A program made the translations under genes and the position numbers. Below are positions 54,881-63,164 of a DNA stretch of 64,000 bases, in pieces. The DNA lies in the NCBI RefSeq assembly GCF_028867965.1, contig NZ_JAPQNT010000004.1, positions 186,001 through 250,000 of the forward strand. The letters are read 5' to 3'. The notes under the pieces are model-generated. The model searched no databases and had not been told where the DNA came from. It was given only the letters and a program-made list of their open reading frames with translations. Positions within the stretch are counted from its first letter, which is position 1; the number at the start of each line of letters is the position of its first letter. The stretch is from Flavobacterium sp. SUN046 (GTDB lineage: Bacteria; Bacteroidota; Bacteroidia; Flavobacteriales; Flavobacteriaceae).

Positions 54881-54971
54881 AACTACTATAAAGATACTAA
54901 ATTTTAATGTATCAACATTCGTTAAACTTTTCACAAACTCAAAATTCAAACCTAAACCCATTCTTTTTTTG

Positions 54972-54979
54972 TATTTTTG
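54972..54979 (+). promoter_or_regulatory. Bacteroidota -7 promoter element for idi
   Basis: TATTTTTG matches TAnnTTTG. It overlaps an in-frame TTG at 54977, which therefore cannot be the start; transcription should begin near 54986, before the ATG at 54998. Confidence 0.5.
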
Positions 54980-54997
54980 ACAAGCATAAATAATTCC

Positions 54998-55525
54998 ATG
55001 AAAGAAGAACAAGTAATTTTAGTAAATGAAAATGACGAGCCAATTGGCTTGATGAATAAATTGGAAGCACATGAAAAAGCTGTTTTGCATCGTGCCTTTT
55101 CAGTATTTGTTTTGAACAACAAAAACGAAATTATGTTGCAACAACGTGCGCATCACAAGTATCATTCGCCTTTATTGTGGACAAATACGTGCTGTAGTCA
55201 TCAGCGTGACGGTGAAACCAATATTCAAGCCGGAACCCGAAGATTATTTGAAGAAATGGGTTACGTTACCGAAATTAAAGAATTATTTCATTTTATTTAC
55301 AAAGCGCCATTCGATAACGGATTGACTGAACACGAGTTAGATCACGTAATGATCGGTTATTACAATGATGATCCTAAAATAAATCCAGAAGAAGTCGAAA
55401 GCTGGAAATGGATGTGCATTGAAGATGTAAGAAATGACATGAAACAAAATCCTGAAATTTACACCGTTTGGTTCAAAATTATTTTCGATGAATTTTATCA
55501 TTATTTAGAAGAACACAAGATTTAA
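54998..55525 (+). CDS. idi: Isopentenyl-diphosphate delta-isomerase, type 1
   Basis: A 175-residue Nudix-fold enzyme. The catalytic Cys is in WTNTCCSH near residue 66 and the catalytic Glu in EHELDHV near 112. The Nudix-like GTRRLFEEMGY lies near 84. It interconverts isopentenyl and dimethylallyl diphosphate for polyprenols, carotenoids and quinones. The ATG at 54998 is preferred over a TTG at 54977 because that TTG lies inside the promoter. It is followed by queD 62 bases later. Cytosolic. Confidence 0.93.
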   Translation: MKEEQVILVNENDEPIGLMNKLEAHEKAVLHRAFSVFVLNNKNEIMLQQRAHHKYHSPLLWTNTCCSHQRDGETNIQAGTRRLFEEMGYVTEIKELFHFIYKAPFDNGLTEHELDHVMIGYYNDDPKINPEEVESWKWMCIEDVRNDMKQNPEIYTVWFKIIFDEFYHYLEEHKI

Positions 55526-55587
55526 GAATTTAGATTTCAGAATAATTCAAAAACTAACAATTGTTAATCAACATTCAAAAAAATCAA

Positions 55588-55998
55588 ATGAAAGTTACAG
55601 TATCAAGAAAAGCACATTTTAATTCAGCTCATCGATTGTATAGAAAAGATTGGACAATGGAACAAAACGATGCCATATTTGGTAAATGTAATAATCCCAA
55701 TTTTCACGGACATAATTACGAATTAATCGTTTCGGTTACAGGTGAAATCGACCAAGAAACTGGTTTTGTAGTAGATGTAAAAATACTTTCCGATTTGATA
55801 AAAGAACATGTCGAAAATGCTTTTGATCATAAAAATCTGAATTTAGATGTACCTGATTTTGAAAATCTAAATCCGACTGCCGAAAATATTGCAGTTGTAA
55901 TTTGGAATAAACTTCGAAAATATATTGATTCTAATAAAGAATTAGAAGTTGTTTTATATGAAACACCACGTAATTTTGTAACTTATAAAGGAAACTAA
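55588..55998 (+). CDS. queD: 6-carboxytetrahydropterin synthase / 6-pyruvoyltetrahydropterin synthase family
   Basis: A 136-residue protein of the PTPS/QueD family. Zinc-binding His is in FNSAHRL near residue 14 and the pair in FHGHNYEL near 42; CNNPNF before it carries the catalytic-type Cys. A C-terminal ETPRNF motif completes the family pattern. It probably makes 6-carboxytetrahydropterin for queuosine. The ATG at 55588 is chosen because conservation starts at KVTVSRKAHF; a TTG at 55561 would only add nine unrelated residues. One base separates its stop from the peroxiredoxin ATG. Confidence 0.9.
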   Translation: MKVTVSRKAHFNSAHRLYRKDWTMEQNDAIFGKCNNPNFHGHNYELIVSVTGEIDQETGFVVDVKILSDLIKEHVENAFDHKNLNLDVPDFENLNPTAENIAVVIWNKLRKYIDSNKELEVVLYETPRNFVTYKGN

Positions 55999-55999
55999 A

Positions 56000-56449
56000 A
56001 TGGCACTAAAAGTAGGTGATAGACTTCCAGATTTTAAGTCAAAAGATACTAACGGAAATTTATTTGATAGCCAAAATTATATCGGAAAACAACCACTCGT
56101 AATTTATTTTTATCCAAAAGATGAGACTAAAGTTTGTACCGATCAAGCGTGCAGTTTTAGAGATAATTACCAAGAATTTAAAGATTTAGGTGCAGAGGTT
56201 ATTGGAATTAGTGCTGACTCTGTTCAGTCGCATTTAAAATTTAAAAGTAAATTCAATTTACCATTTATTTTACTTTCGGATAACGATAAGAAACTCCGTA
56301 AACTTTTTGGAGTTGAAAATGATTTTTTATTTATTCCAGGCAGACAAACCTTTGTTATTGATGAAATCGGAATCATTATTTTGATTTTTAATAGTATGTC
56401 AGGAACAATTCATATTAAAAAAGCACTTCAAGTATTAAAATCTAAATAG
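56000..56449 (+). CDS. bcp: Thioredoxin-dependent peroxiredoxin, Bcp type
   Basis: A 149-residue peroxiredoxin with peroxidatic Cys46 in KVCTDQAC and resolving Cys51 five residues later, the pattern of alpha-2 type BCP. The conserved Arg lies in FIPGRQTFVID near 119. It reduces hydrogen and organic peroxides with thioredoxin. It starts one base after the queD stop, so it is co-transcribed and probably co-translated. Cytosolic. Confidence 0.92.
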   Translation: MALKVGDRLPDFKSKDTNGNLFDSQNYIGKQPLVIYFYPKDETKVCTDQACSFRDNYQEFKDLGAEVIGISADSVQSHLKFKSKFNLPFILLSDNDKKLRKLFGVENDFLFIPGRQTFVIDEIGIIILIFNSMSGTIHIKKALQVLKSK

Positions 56450-56561
56450 TTTCAATTTGTCTTTAGTTTTTGAGTTATAATCTATTGAATCATGTCATTG
56501 GTAGAAAATTTATGATATTGCTTTTATTTTTTTTGCATATTTGTGTATAAACTAAAACCAA

Positions 56562-57524
56562 ATGAAATTATATCCATTACAATTTGAACCCATATTAAAA
56601 GATAGAATTTGGGGCGGAACAAAATTAAAAACCTATTTAAATAAACCCATAACATCGGAAATTAATGGTGAAAGTTGGGAAATTTCTACTGTAGAAAATG
56701 ATGTAAGTGTAATTGCAAACGGAATTTTCAGCGGTAAAACTTTAAATGAATTAATAAATTTGCATCCTAAAGCACTTTTGGGAAACAAAGTTTATGAACA
56801 ATTTGGAGCCCAATTTCCATTATTATTCAAATACCTTGACGCTCGTGAAGACTTGTCAATACAAGTGCATCCCAATGATGAATTGGCTAAAGCTAGACAC
56901 AACTCTTTTGGTAAAACCGAAATGTGGTATGTCATGCAAGCCGATACCGATGCAAGATTAATAGTAGGTTTTAAAGAAAAATCGTCCAAAGAAGAATATA
57001 TCTCAAGTCTTGAAAACAAAACTATTTTAGATATTTTAGATTCTAAAAAAGTTCAAAAAGGTGACGTTTTTTTTCTTGAAACTGGAACCGTGCACGCAAT
57101 TGGAGCTGGAACGGTAATTGCTGAAATTCAACAAACTTCTGATATTACTTATAGATTATATGATTTTAATCGAAAAGATGCCAACGGAAACGAACGAGAA
57201 TTGCACGTAGATTTAGCTTTAGATGCTATTAATTACAATGAAGTAGGAGCTGAAATGAAATATTCTAAAGTTGAAAATAGTTCTAATGAAGTAGTTAGTT
57301 GCAAGTATTTCACAACTAATTTTATTCCACTTGACGGAACTATAAAAGTTTCTAAAAATGGAAATTCATTTACTGTTTATATGTGTGTTGAAGGTTCGTT
57401 TGAATTGAATTATAATAACGAAATATACAATTATATAACTGGCGATACGATTTTAATTCCAGCTGAAATGACAGATTTTGAAATTAAAGGAAGCGCATCA
57501 TTATTAGAAATTTACATTTCGTAA
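56562..57524 (+). CDS. manA: Mannose-6-phosphate isomerase, class I
   Basis: A 320-residue cupin enzyme. Zinc-site and active-site segments are present: SIQVHPNDE near residue 101, GKTEMWYVM near 117 and TGTVHAIGAGTVIAEIQQ near 173. The length matches short bacterial type I PMIs. It converts fructose-6-phosphate to mannose-6-phosphate, feeding GDP-mannose and derived sugars, which could supply the polysaccharide locus. The 112-base upstream gap is AT-rich, with no clear promoter match. Cytosolic. Confidence 0.92.
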   Translation: MKLYPLQFEPILKDRIWGGTKLKTYLNKPITSEINGESWEISTVENDVSVIANGIFSGKTLNELINLHPKALLGNKVYEQFGAQFPLLFKYLDAREDLSIQVHPNDELAKARHNSFGKTEMWYVMQADTDARLIVGFKEKSSKEEYISSLENKTILDILDSKKVQKGDVFFLETGTVHAIGAGTVIAEIQQTSDITYRLYDFNRKDANGNERELHVDLALDAINYNEVGAEMKYSKVENSSNEVVSCKYFTTNFIPLDGTIKVSKNGNSFTVYMCVEGSFELNYNNEIYNYITGDTILIPAEMTDFEIKGSASLLEIYIS

Positions 57525-57546
57525 CTTATATTCAAAAGATTATGTG

Positions 57547-57554
57547 TAATTTTG
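57547..57554 (+). promoter_or_regulatory. Bacteroidota -7 promoter element for the 57581 gene
   Basis: TAATTTTG matches TAnnTTTG and ends 26 bases before the ATG at 57581. Confidence 0.45.
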
Positions 57555-57580
57555 CATCAAATTTTAAAAAATAAAAGAAA

Positions 57581-57847
57581 ATGCCAAGCGTTAAAAATTT
57601 AAAAAAAGACATCAACTTCGTTTTAGGAGATATTATTGAAGCGGTTTATATTCACGAAATGACAAGCGAAGGAAAGCCAACAGAAGCTACTAATGCTGTT
57701 ATTGATGAGGCAATTACCTCTTTTGATGCATTAATCGTTAAAGTAAATGCAAAAAATGTAGAAAATAAAAAAGCACATTTCAAGCAAATCAATGTAGAAT
57801 TAGAACAAACTGCAAATCAATTGATTGAAAAAATCAACGCATTGTAA
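57581..57847 (+). CDS. Small conserved helical protein
   Basis: An 88-residue, mostly helical, charged protein (KKDINFVLGDIIEAVYIHE at the N-terminus, then EATNAVIDEAITSFD). No signal peptide or membrane segment and no recognised domain. I have the impression that similar short proteins are widespread in Flavobacteriaceae next to tRNA genes, but I cannot confirm it here. The gene has its own promoter and lies just upstream of the tRNA. Function unknown. Confidence 0.75.
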   Translation: MPSVKNLKKDINFVLGDIIEAVYIHEMTSEGKPTEATNAVIDEAITSFDALIVKVNAKNVENKKAHFKQINVELEQTANQLIEKINAL

Positions 57848-57880
57848 TAAAAAAAATCATTAAAAAAGTGTAAAAAAAGT

Positions 57881-57910
57881 TTGGAGATTTAAAAATCGCT
57901 ATTATATTTG
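57881..57910 (+). promoter_or_regulatory. Consensus promoter of the tRNA-Thr gene (TTG-N19-TATATTTG)
   Basis: TTG at 57881-57883 and TATATTTG at 57903-57910, spaced by exactly 19 bases, a perfect Bacteroidota primary sigma factor promoter. The tRNA 5' end follows 17 bases later. Confidence 0.8.
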
Positions 57911-57927
57911 CACCAGAAATGAGACCG

Positions 57928-58001
57928 GCCAGCGTAGCTCAGTTGGCTAGAGCAGCTGATTTGTAATCAGCAGGTCGTGGGTTCGAGTCCCTCCGCCGGC
58001 T
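57928..58001 (+). tRNA. tRNA-Thr (anticodon TGT)
   Basis: A full cloverleaf of 74 bases. The acceptor arm GCCAGCG (57928-57934) pairs with CGCCGGC (57994-58000) except for one A-C mismatch at pair 4-69. The D arm is GCTC/GAGC. The anticodon stem GCTGA/TCAGC encloses loop TTTGTAA with anticodon TGT at 57962-57964. The T arm GTGGG/CCCTC has one T-T mismatch, and TTCGAGT forms the T loop. The discriminator is T. CCA is not encoded. A strong promoter and terminator flank the gene, so it is transcribed alone. Confidence 0.95.
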
Positions 58002-58009
58002 CAGATTTT

Positions 58010-58042
58010 AAAACCGTAAGTATATAGCTTACGGTTTTTTTT
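58010..58042 (+). terminator. Terminator after tRNA-Thr
   Basis: Eleven-base arms AAAACCGTAAG (58010-58020) and CTTACGGTTTT (58028-58038) with a seven-base loop, ending in eight T residues (58035-58042). Confidence 0.92.
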
Positions 58043-58052
58043 ATACAATTAA

Positions 58053-58090
58053 TTTAATAAAAAAATCCGTCTTGTAAAACAAAACGGATT
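58053..58090 (-). terminator. Minus-strand terminator of the transketolase operon
   Basis: AATCCGT (58064-58070) pairs with ACGGATT (58084-58090), extended by an inner TTGT/ACAA pair. On the minus strand the hairpin is followed by seven T residues. It lies 23 bases after the stop of the second transketolase half at 58113. Confidence 0.88.
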
Positions 58091-58112
58091 GGATATTGAT
58101 AATAAAGAAAAA

Positions 58113-59066
58113 TTATTTTCTTTTAATAACTCTTTCTACAGCATCAACGATAGCTTGGTTGTTCAGCTTGTATTTTTCCATTAATTGCTCTGGAGTTCCG
58201 CTTTCGCCAAATGAGTCTTGTACTGCAACAAATTCTTGCGGCGTTGGATTGTTTAACGCTAATGTTCTTGCAACACTTTCGCCTAAACCACCAAGGATAT
58301 TATGTTCTTCGGCTGTAACTACACAACCTGTTTTAGCAACTGATTTTAGAATTGCTTCTTCGTCTAATGGTTTAATGGTGTGAATGTTGATTACTTCTGA
58401 AGAAATTCCTTTTTCTTCCAAAGCTTCTGCGGCTATTAATGCTTCCCAAACTAAATGTCCGGTTGCAATAATGGTTACATCTGTTCCTTCATTTAATAAA
58501 ATTGCTTTTCCGATTACGAAAGGTTCATCGGCAGGCATGAAATTGGGCACAACTGGACGACCAAAGCGCAAATAAGCTGGACCATGATGATCTGCTAATG
58601 CTAAAGTTGCTGCTTTTGTTTGGTTATAATCACAAGTGTTAATTACAGTCATTCCAGGCAGCATTTTCATCAAGCCGATATCTTCTAAAATTTGATGTGT
58701 TGCGCCGTCTTCGCCTAAAGTTAATCCAGCATGTGAAGCACAAATTTTTACATTTTTATCAGAATAAGCAATTGATTGACGAATTTGATCATAAACTCTT
58801 CCAGTAGAAAAGTTAGCAAAAGTTCCTGTAAATGGAATTTTTCCACCAATTGTTAATCCAGCAGCAATTCCAATCATGTTGGCTTCTGCAATTCCAATTT
58901 GGAAAAAACGTTCTGGATGATTTTTTTTGAAATCGTCAAATTTTAATGAACCAATTAAGTCGGCGCATAATGCAACAACATTTTCATTCTTTTGTCCCAA
59001 TTCGGTCATTCCTGCGCCAAATCCTGAACGTGTATCTTTACTTCCTGTGTTTGTATATTTTTTCAT
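58113..59066 (-). CDS. Transketolase, C-terminal half (Pyr and C domains)
   Basis: A 317-residue protein that matches the second half of transketolase. The pyrimidine-binding domain carries GIAEANMIGIAAGL near residue 57, with the catalytic-type Glu of GIAEAN, and ends before about 190. The C-terminal domain holds EEHNILGGLGE near 254. It must pair with the TPP-binding half encoded at 59772 to form an active enzyme of the pentose phosphate pathway. In many bacteria the two halves are adjacent; here an unrelated gene lies between them, with one base to that gene. DXS-type enzymes share the fold but have other motifs. Confidence 0.9.
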   Translation of the reverse strand: MKKYTNTGSKDTRSGFGAGMTELGQKNENVVALCADLIGSLKFDDFKKNHPERFFQIGIAEANMIGIAAGLTIGGKIPFTGTFANFSTGRVYDQIRQSIAYSDKNVKICASHAGLTLGEDGATHQILEDIGLMKMLPGMTVINTCDYNQTKAATLALADHHGPAYLRFGRPVVPNFMPADEPFVIGKAILLNEGTDVTIIATGHLVWEALIAAEALEEKGISSEVINIHTIKPLDEEAILKSVAKTGCVVTAEEHNILGGLGESVARTLALNNPTPQEFVAVQDSFGESGTPEQLMEKYKLNNQAIVDAVERVIKRK

Positions 59067-59768
59067 TTAGTTGTGTTTTATTTTTGACTTCAATGTTAAT
59101 AGATTATTAGTTGCTTCTTCATCAACAACAAAATTAAGATCAAATTCTTCATTTACATAATCTTTGAATTCAGTATCTATTAAAATTTTCCCTTCTTTTA
59201 AAGACAAAATTTTATATAAATTTTCATCTTCTTTAAATTCAATATTAAATTTTTTATTCAGTTTTAATTTTAATTTTAAGCTTTCTTCAAAATTAAATTC
59301 TTTTTTAATTTCAAAAAAATAAAAATATTCTCTGTAAATTTTAGTTTTGTCACTTAATAAAAATTTGGTTAAATGAACAATTTTTGTATTCTTTATAGTA
59401 TCATTTTCAAATTCGGCGACCTCAGTTATTCCAATAGAGTCCTCAATTTTTTTAGTATTATGTTTATTGAATTTAACAGGAGAATCTAATTTTTTTAGTG
59501 ATTTTAAATTTTTAAATTTAAAATCCATATTAAAAATAAAGATCTTCTCTTTTTTTAAATCATTTAAAGTAACAATTTTTTTATCACCTTTAATCTGAAT
59601 TACAAGTAATAAAGTAGAATCCATACGATTCATAACTTCAATCAATTCGTCATCATAACCTGACTGATAATTTTTGACATGAGAAGTAAGATAATTATCA
59701 AAGTGATATTTTTCTTGACAAAAAACATTTTGAAAAACTAAAATAAAGAATATAATTTTAAGTTTCAT
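59067..59768 (-). CDS. Secreted hypothetical protein lodged between transketolase halves
   Basis: A 233-residue protein with a signal peptide (MKLKIIFFILVFQNVFC, cleavage near CQE) and no recognised domain. The mature part is very rich in Lys, Glu, Phe and Asn and looks beta/coil. The Cys near the cleavage site might permit lipoprotein processing, but no clear lipobox is seen. It begins three bases after the stop of the transketolase N-terminal half and ends one base before the C-terminal half, so all three share one transcript. No relation to transketolase is evident. Possibly a recent insertion. Confidence 0.65.
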   Translation of the reverse strand: MKLKIIFFILVFQNVFCQEKYHFDNYLTSHVKNYQSGYDDELIEVMNRMDSTLLLVIQIKGDKKIVTLNDLKKEKIFIFNMDFKFKNLKSLKKLDSPVKFNKHNTKKIEDSIGITEVAEFENDTIKNTKIVHLTKFLLSDKTKIYREYFYFFEIKKEFNFEESLKLKLKLNKKFNIEFKEDENLYKILSLKEGKILIDTEFKDYVNEEFDLNFVVDEEATNNLLTLKSKIKHN

Positions 59769-59771
59769 AAA

Positions 59772-60617
59772 CTAATAATCGCCTAAAGTTGCTGTGTTTT
59801 GTTCTAAAGCAGTTGCTAATTGTTCGTCACTAGGAGCTTTTCCATGCCAAGCGTGCGTGTGCATCATAAAATCTACTCCGTTACCCATTTCGGTATGAAG
59901 GACTACACAAACTGGTTTTCCTTTTCCTGTTTTAGATTTAGCTTCGTTCATTCCAGCAATAATTGCTTCGATGTTGTTTCCTTCTTTTATTTCTAAAACA
60001 TCCCAATCGAAAGCTTCAAATTTAGCTTTCAAATTTCCCATGTTCAACACATCTTTGGTCGAACCATCAATTTGTTGCCCATTGTAATCAACAGTTGCAA
60101 TTAAATTATCTACATTTTTTGCTGATGCATACATTATTGCTTCCCAGTTTTGACCTTCTTGCAATTCGCCATCACCTGTAAGTACATAAATTAAATGATT
60201 GTCGTTGTTTAATTTTTTAGCTTGTGCTGCACCAATAGCAACTGATAATCCTTGTCCTAATGAACCTGATGCAACCCGAATTCCTGGTAAACCTTCATGT
60301 GTTGTTGGATGACCTTGCAAACGCGTATTTAGTTTTCTAAAAGTAGCCAATTCTGAAACAGAAAAGTAGCCGCTTCGTGCTAAAACACTATAAAAAACAG
60401 GCGAAATATGACCGTTAGAAAGGAAAAATAAATCCTCTTCAATTCCGTTCATATCGAAACCTGGTTTTCTGTCCATCACTTCTTGGTAAAGTGTTACCAA
60501 AAATTCGGCACAGCCAAGTGAACCTCCAGGATGTCCCGAATTTACTGCGTGTACCATACGAAGGATGTCTCTTCGCACTTGTGTTGTTAAATCTTGTAGT
60601 TGTTGAATGTTAGACAT
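59772..60617 (-). CDS. Transketolase, N-terminal half (thiamine diphosphate domain)
   Basis: A 281-residue protein equal to the PP domain of transketolase. Key motifs are visible: VNSGHPGGSLG near residues 25-35, the metal-diphosphate site TGDGELQEGQNWE near 142-155 and HAWHGKAP near 255. Paired with the half at 58113 it moves two-carbon units between sugar phosphates. The stop is TAG. A complete promoter (minus strand 60651-60644 with TTG at 60674-60672) lies just upstream, so this gene opens the operon. Confidence 0.92.
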   Translation of the reverse strand: MSNIQQLQDLTTQVRRDILRMVHAVNSGHPGGSLGCAEFLVTLYQEVMDRKPGFDMNGIEEDLFFLSNGHISPVFYSVLARSGYFSVSELATFRKLNTRLQGHPTTHEGLPGIRVASGSLGQGLSVAIGAAQAKKLNNDNHLIYVLTGDGELQEGQNWEAIMYASAKNVDNLIATVDYNGQQIDGSTKDVLNMGNLKAKFEAFDWDVLEIKEGNNIEAIIAGMNEAKSKTGKGKPVCVVLHTEMGNGVDFMMHTHAWHGKAPSDEQLATALEQNTATLGDY

Positions 60618-60643
60618 TGTTTGTAGTTAAAAATTATATGTGC

Positions 60644-60674
60644 CAAAAGTAAATCTATTTTCTTGTTGGCACAA
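60644..60674 (-). promoter_or_regulatory. Promoter of the transketolase operon (TTG-N20-TACTTTTG)
   Basis: On the minus strand a TTG at 60674-60672 precedes TACTTTTG at 60651-60644, with 20 bases between. The -7 element ends 26 bases before the ATG at 60617. Confidence 0.65.
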
Positions 60675-60793
60675 AAGATTTTATTACAAGTTATTAATAA
60701 TGCAATCTTTCAATTATATAAAATTCAATTATTATTCTGTAAAATTTATATATGTCAATTTCAATAATTTTACAACAATAAAAATTACATGCT

Positions 60794-61192
60794 ATGGAAC
60801 ATTCAAAAAAGATTTATTATTTAGATGATGATTTAGATGACTTAGGTTTTTTTAAGGAAATTGCTGATGACTTAGGTTTCGATGTTACTTTATTTCTTGA
60901 TGGAAGAATCATGCTTCAAACTCTTGCTGATGATGAGGATAAACCAGCTATTATTATTTTAGATATTCACATGCCAGTTCTAAATGGTGAAGAAATTTTA
61001 GCAATAATAAGAAAGGATACTAATCTAAAAGATATTCCAATTGCAATGATTTCTGGTGCTTATCCAAAAAAATTGGTGAAACATTACAATGAGATGGGTG
61101 TAAAATATTTAGTTAAAAGACATAATTTTAAAGAATTTAAAGAAGCAATAGAATCTGTTTTGGATGAAATGTTAGCCAATTCAAAAGTTTAA
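60794..61192 (+). CDS. Single-domain response regulator
   Basis: A 132-residue CheY-like receiver with no output domain. The acidic pocket is Asp11-Asp12-Asp13, the phosphoacceptor is Asp57 in LDIHMP, the Ser/Thr switch lies in MISGAY near 86, and the conserved Lys fits VKYLVKRH near 107. No histidine kinase is nearby, so its partner is elsewhere. Such stand-alone receivers take part in phosphorelays or bind target proteins. Monocistronic, ended by a strong hairpin. Confidence 0.9.
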   Translation: MEHSKKIYYLDDDLDDLGFFKEIADDLGFDVTLFLDGRIMLQTLADDEDKPAIIILDIHMPVLNGEEILAIIRKDTNLKDIPIAMISGAYPKKLVKHYNEMGVKYLVKRHNFKEFKEAIESVLDEMLANSKV

Positions 61193-61224
61193 ACATTTTA
61201 TTCGATTTTGTAAAATCTATTTTT

Positions 61225-61256
61225 TTAATAAAAAAAGTCCCACTAAAGTAGGACTT
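61225..61256 (-). terminator. Minus-strand terminator of the VIT1/RND operon
   Basis: Arms AAGTCCCACT (61235-61244) and AGTAGGACTT (61247-61256) with one position that wobbles on the minus strand. On that strand the hairpin is followed by six T residues. Confidence 0.75.
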
Positions 61257-61278
61257 AATTACTAATTAGTTTTTATGG

Positions 61279-61340
61279 AACTATTAAGATATTAAGTTTA
61301 AGCGCTAAGTTTTCTTAATATCTTGATGGTTTTATTTTTT
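61279..61340 (+). terminator. Plus-strand terminator of the response regulator gene
   Basis: An 18-base stem (61279-61296 with 61314-61331, two G-T wobbles) around a 17-base loop, followed by a TTTATTTTTT run that reaches the opposite-strand stop codon. Confidence 0.8.
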
Positions 61341-62037
61341 AAGAAATTAACTTGGCAATTGCAAAAGCTGCTCCGGCCGCAATTAATCCAATTGCGGTTA
61401 CTTTTAAGGCTCCTTGAATTGGTGGTTGGCCAGTAACTTTACTTTTGAAATAACCAAAAATAAACAAACAAAAGGTAGTTATAATCGCAGAAACAATTAA
61501 ACCTTCATGCGGCGTTTCAGTTATAAAATAGGCAGATAAAGGCAATAATCCGCCAATAAAATAAGCAATTCCAATTGTTAATGCACTATTTCGAGCTCTA
61601 TTCGGATTTGGTTTTTCTAATCCTAATTCGAATTTCATCATAAAATCAACCCATTTTGTTTTGTCTTTCGCTAGTTGATTTGCAATTAGAGTTTGTCCAG
61701 CTTCATCAATTCCATAATCGGCAAAGATTTCTTTTACTTCGTCAATTTCTTTTTGATGGTAATTATCTACTTCGAAATGTTCACGTTTTAATTCACTTTC
61801 ATAGTGTTCTTGTTCGGTTTTTCCAGCTAAATATCCTCCTAAACCCATTGCGATGCAACCTGCAACAATTTCGGCAATTCCGGCGGTTATTACAATAGAA
61901 TTTTCGTGTACAGCTCCACTTAAACCAGCTGCTAATGCAAACGGAACTGTTAATCCGTCACTCATTCCAATTACCATATCGGTAATAAAATCGGAACTTT
62001 TTAGGTGTTGTTCTTGATAAGGCGTTTCATTACTCAT
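61339..62037 (-). CDS. VIT1/CCC1-family metal transporter
   Basis: A 232-residue protein with five membrane segments. VIT1 landmarks include DMVIGMSDGLTVPFALAAG near residues 20-38 and an acidic cytosolic loop (EQEHYESELKREHFE near 76-90) that in the family binds Fe2+ or Mn2+. It exports or stores these ions, probably by proton exchange. Its ATG overlaps the end of the RND adaptor gene by eight bases, so the two are coupled. Which metal it moves is not certain. Confidence 0.88.
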   Translation of the reverse strand: MSNETPYQEQHLKSSDFITDMVIGMSDGLTVPFALAAGLSGAVHENSIVITAGIAEIVAGCIAMGLGGYLAGKTEQEHYESELKREHFEVDNYHQKEIDEVKEIFADYGIDEAGQTLIANQLAKDKTKWVDFMMKFELGLEKPNPNRARNSALTIGIAYFIGGLLPLSAYFITETPHEGLIVSAIITTFCLFIFGYFKSKVTGQPPIQGALKVTAIGLIAAGAAFAIAKLIS

Positions 62038-63160
62038 CTGCTTTATTTTTAAGTTTCATTAATAAAGTGTAAGCTCCTTTGGTTACTATTGTATTGTTTT
62101 TTAAATCTTCAGTATCCAAAATTTCAACAAAACCATTTTCCGAAGTACTGGTTTTTACTTCTGTCATTCGAAATTGATTTTTGTTGATTACTACAAATAT
62201 ATAGTCTTTTCCTTCAAAATTAACAATTGCATCTTGTGGCAAAGCTAAAGCATCATTACTTTTTACTTCAATATCAGCATTCATGTACATTCCAGGCAAC
62301 AATGTTTTGTCATAATTTTCAAAATGACAATGTACATCAGCCGAATGTTCGTCGACAGATAAATCTTTGCTAATCAATAAAATAGCACAATTGTACTTTT
62401 TATCAGGTTGATTATTAGTGTAAGCTACTAATTTTTGTCCGATGAAAAGTTTGGTAATGTCTTTTTCAAAAATTTTCAAATTCAAATGAATATCCGACGG
62501 ATTTATCAATTCAAACAAAACGTCCGATGGATTCACATATTTTCCGATATTGACATTAACTTTTGATACAAATCCATTGATTGGCGCATAAATATTCACA
62601 CTTTTAGAAATATTTTTTTCGGATAACGTATTCGGATTTACATTGATTAATTTCAATTTTTCACTCAAGCCACTTAATGTAATTCGCAAAGTTCTGAATT
62701 CTGAATCTGCTAATTGAAATATTTTATCGCTACTGGCTTGGCTTTGATTCAATTCTTTTTGGCGTTCATATTCTTTTTGTACATAAAATAATTTTGATTT
62801 TGTTGTCAAATAATCTTGTTGTAATTGCACATATTGTTGGTCTTCCATAGTGGCAATAACTTCGCCTTTAGCAATATGTAATCCTGGCAAAAGTTTGGTA
62901 GATTTTAAATAACCACCAAGTGGCATGCTTACAGAAACCATGTTTTGCGGTGGAACATCAATTTTTCCAGTCACTTTTAATACTGATGAAATGCTTCTTT
63001 TTTCAAGATTTCCAGTTTCAATTGTGGCATTTTTTAGTTGTGCATCAGTTAAAGTTGCTATGTTTTCTTTTAATGTTATTGTTTCTGTTTTTTCTTCAAC
63101 AGTTTTAGAATTGCAACTTACAACTAGGATAAGTAAAAAAGGTAATATGATATTTTTCAT
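62030..63160 (-). CDS. RND efflux periplasmic adaptor (CusB/CzcB-like lipoprotein)
   Basis: A 376-residue membrane fusion protein. The N-terminus is a lipoprotein signal with lipobox VVSC (Cys16). A barrel-sandwich segment (LKSTKLLPGLHIAKGEVIATME near 88-108) leads into a coiled-coil hairpin (about 115-165); the second lipoyl half (VNIYAPINGFVSKVNV near 188) and beta-barrel follow. It lies four bases after the TolC-like gene, and with a VIT1 gene behind it suggests metal efflux. Substrate is inferred. Located in the periplasm. Confidence 0.88.
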   Translation of the reverse strand: MKNIILPFLLILVVSCNSKTVEEKTETITLKENIATLTDAQLKNATIETGNLEKRSISSVLKVTGKIDVPPQNMVSVSMPLGGYLKSTKLLPGLHIAKGEVIATMEDQQYVQLQQDYLTTKSKLFYVQKEYERQKELNQSQASSDKIFQLADSEFRTLRITLSGLSEKLKLINVNPNTLSEKNISKSVNIYAPINGFVSKVNVNIGKYVNPSDVLFELINPSDIHLNLKIFEKDITKLFIGQKLVAYTNNQPDKKYNCAILLISKDLSVDEHSADVHCHFENYDKTLLPGMYMNADIEVKSNDALALPQDAIVNFEGKDYIFVVINKNQFRMTEVKTSTSENGFVEILDTEDLKNNTIVTKGAYTLLMKLKNKADE

Positions 63161-63164
63161 GATA

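Noticed and set aside
54977..54997. TTG start for idi
   Set aside because: It lies inside the TATTTTTG promoter element; the ATG at 54998 is in frame and fits the family.
55561..55587. TTG start for queD
   Set aside because: The extra residues are not similar to the family; conservation begins at the ATG at 55588.
58096..58575. Plus-strand open frames opposite the transketolase C-terminal half
   Set aside because: They are antisense shadows of a strongly conserved enzyme, with no recognisable domain.
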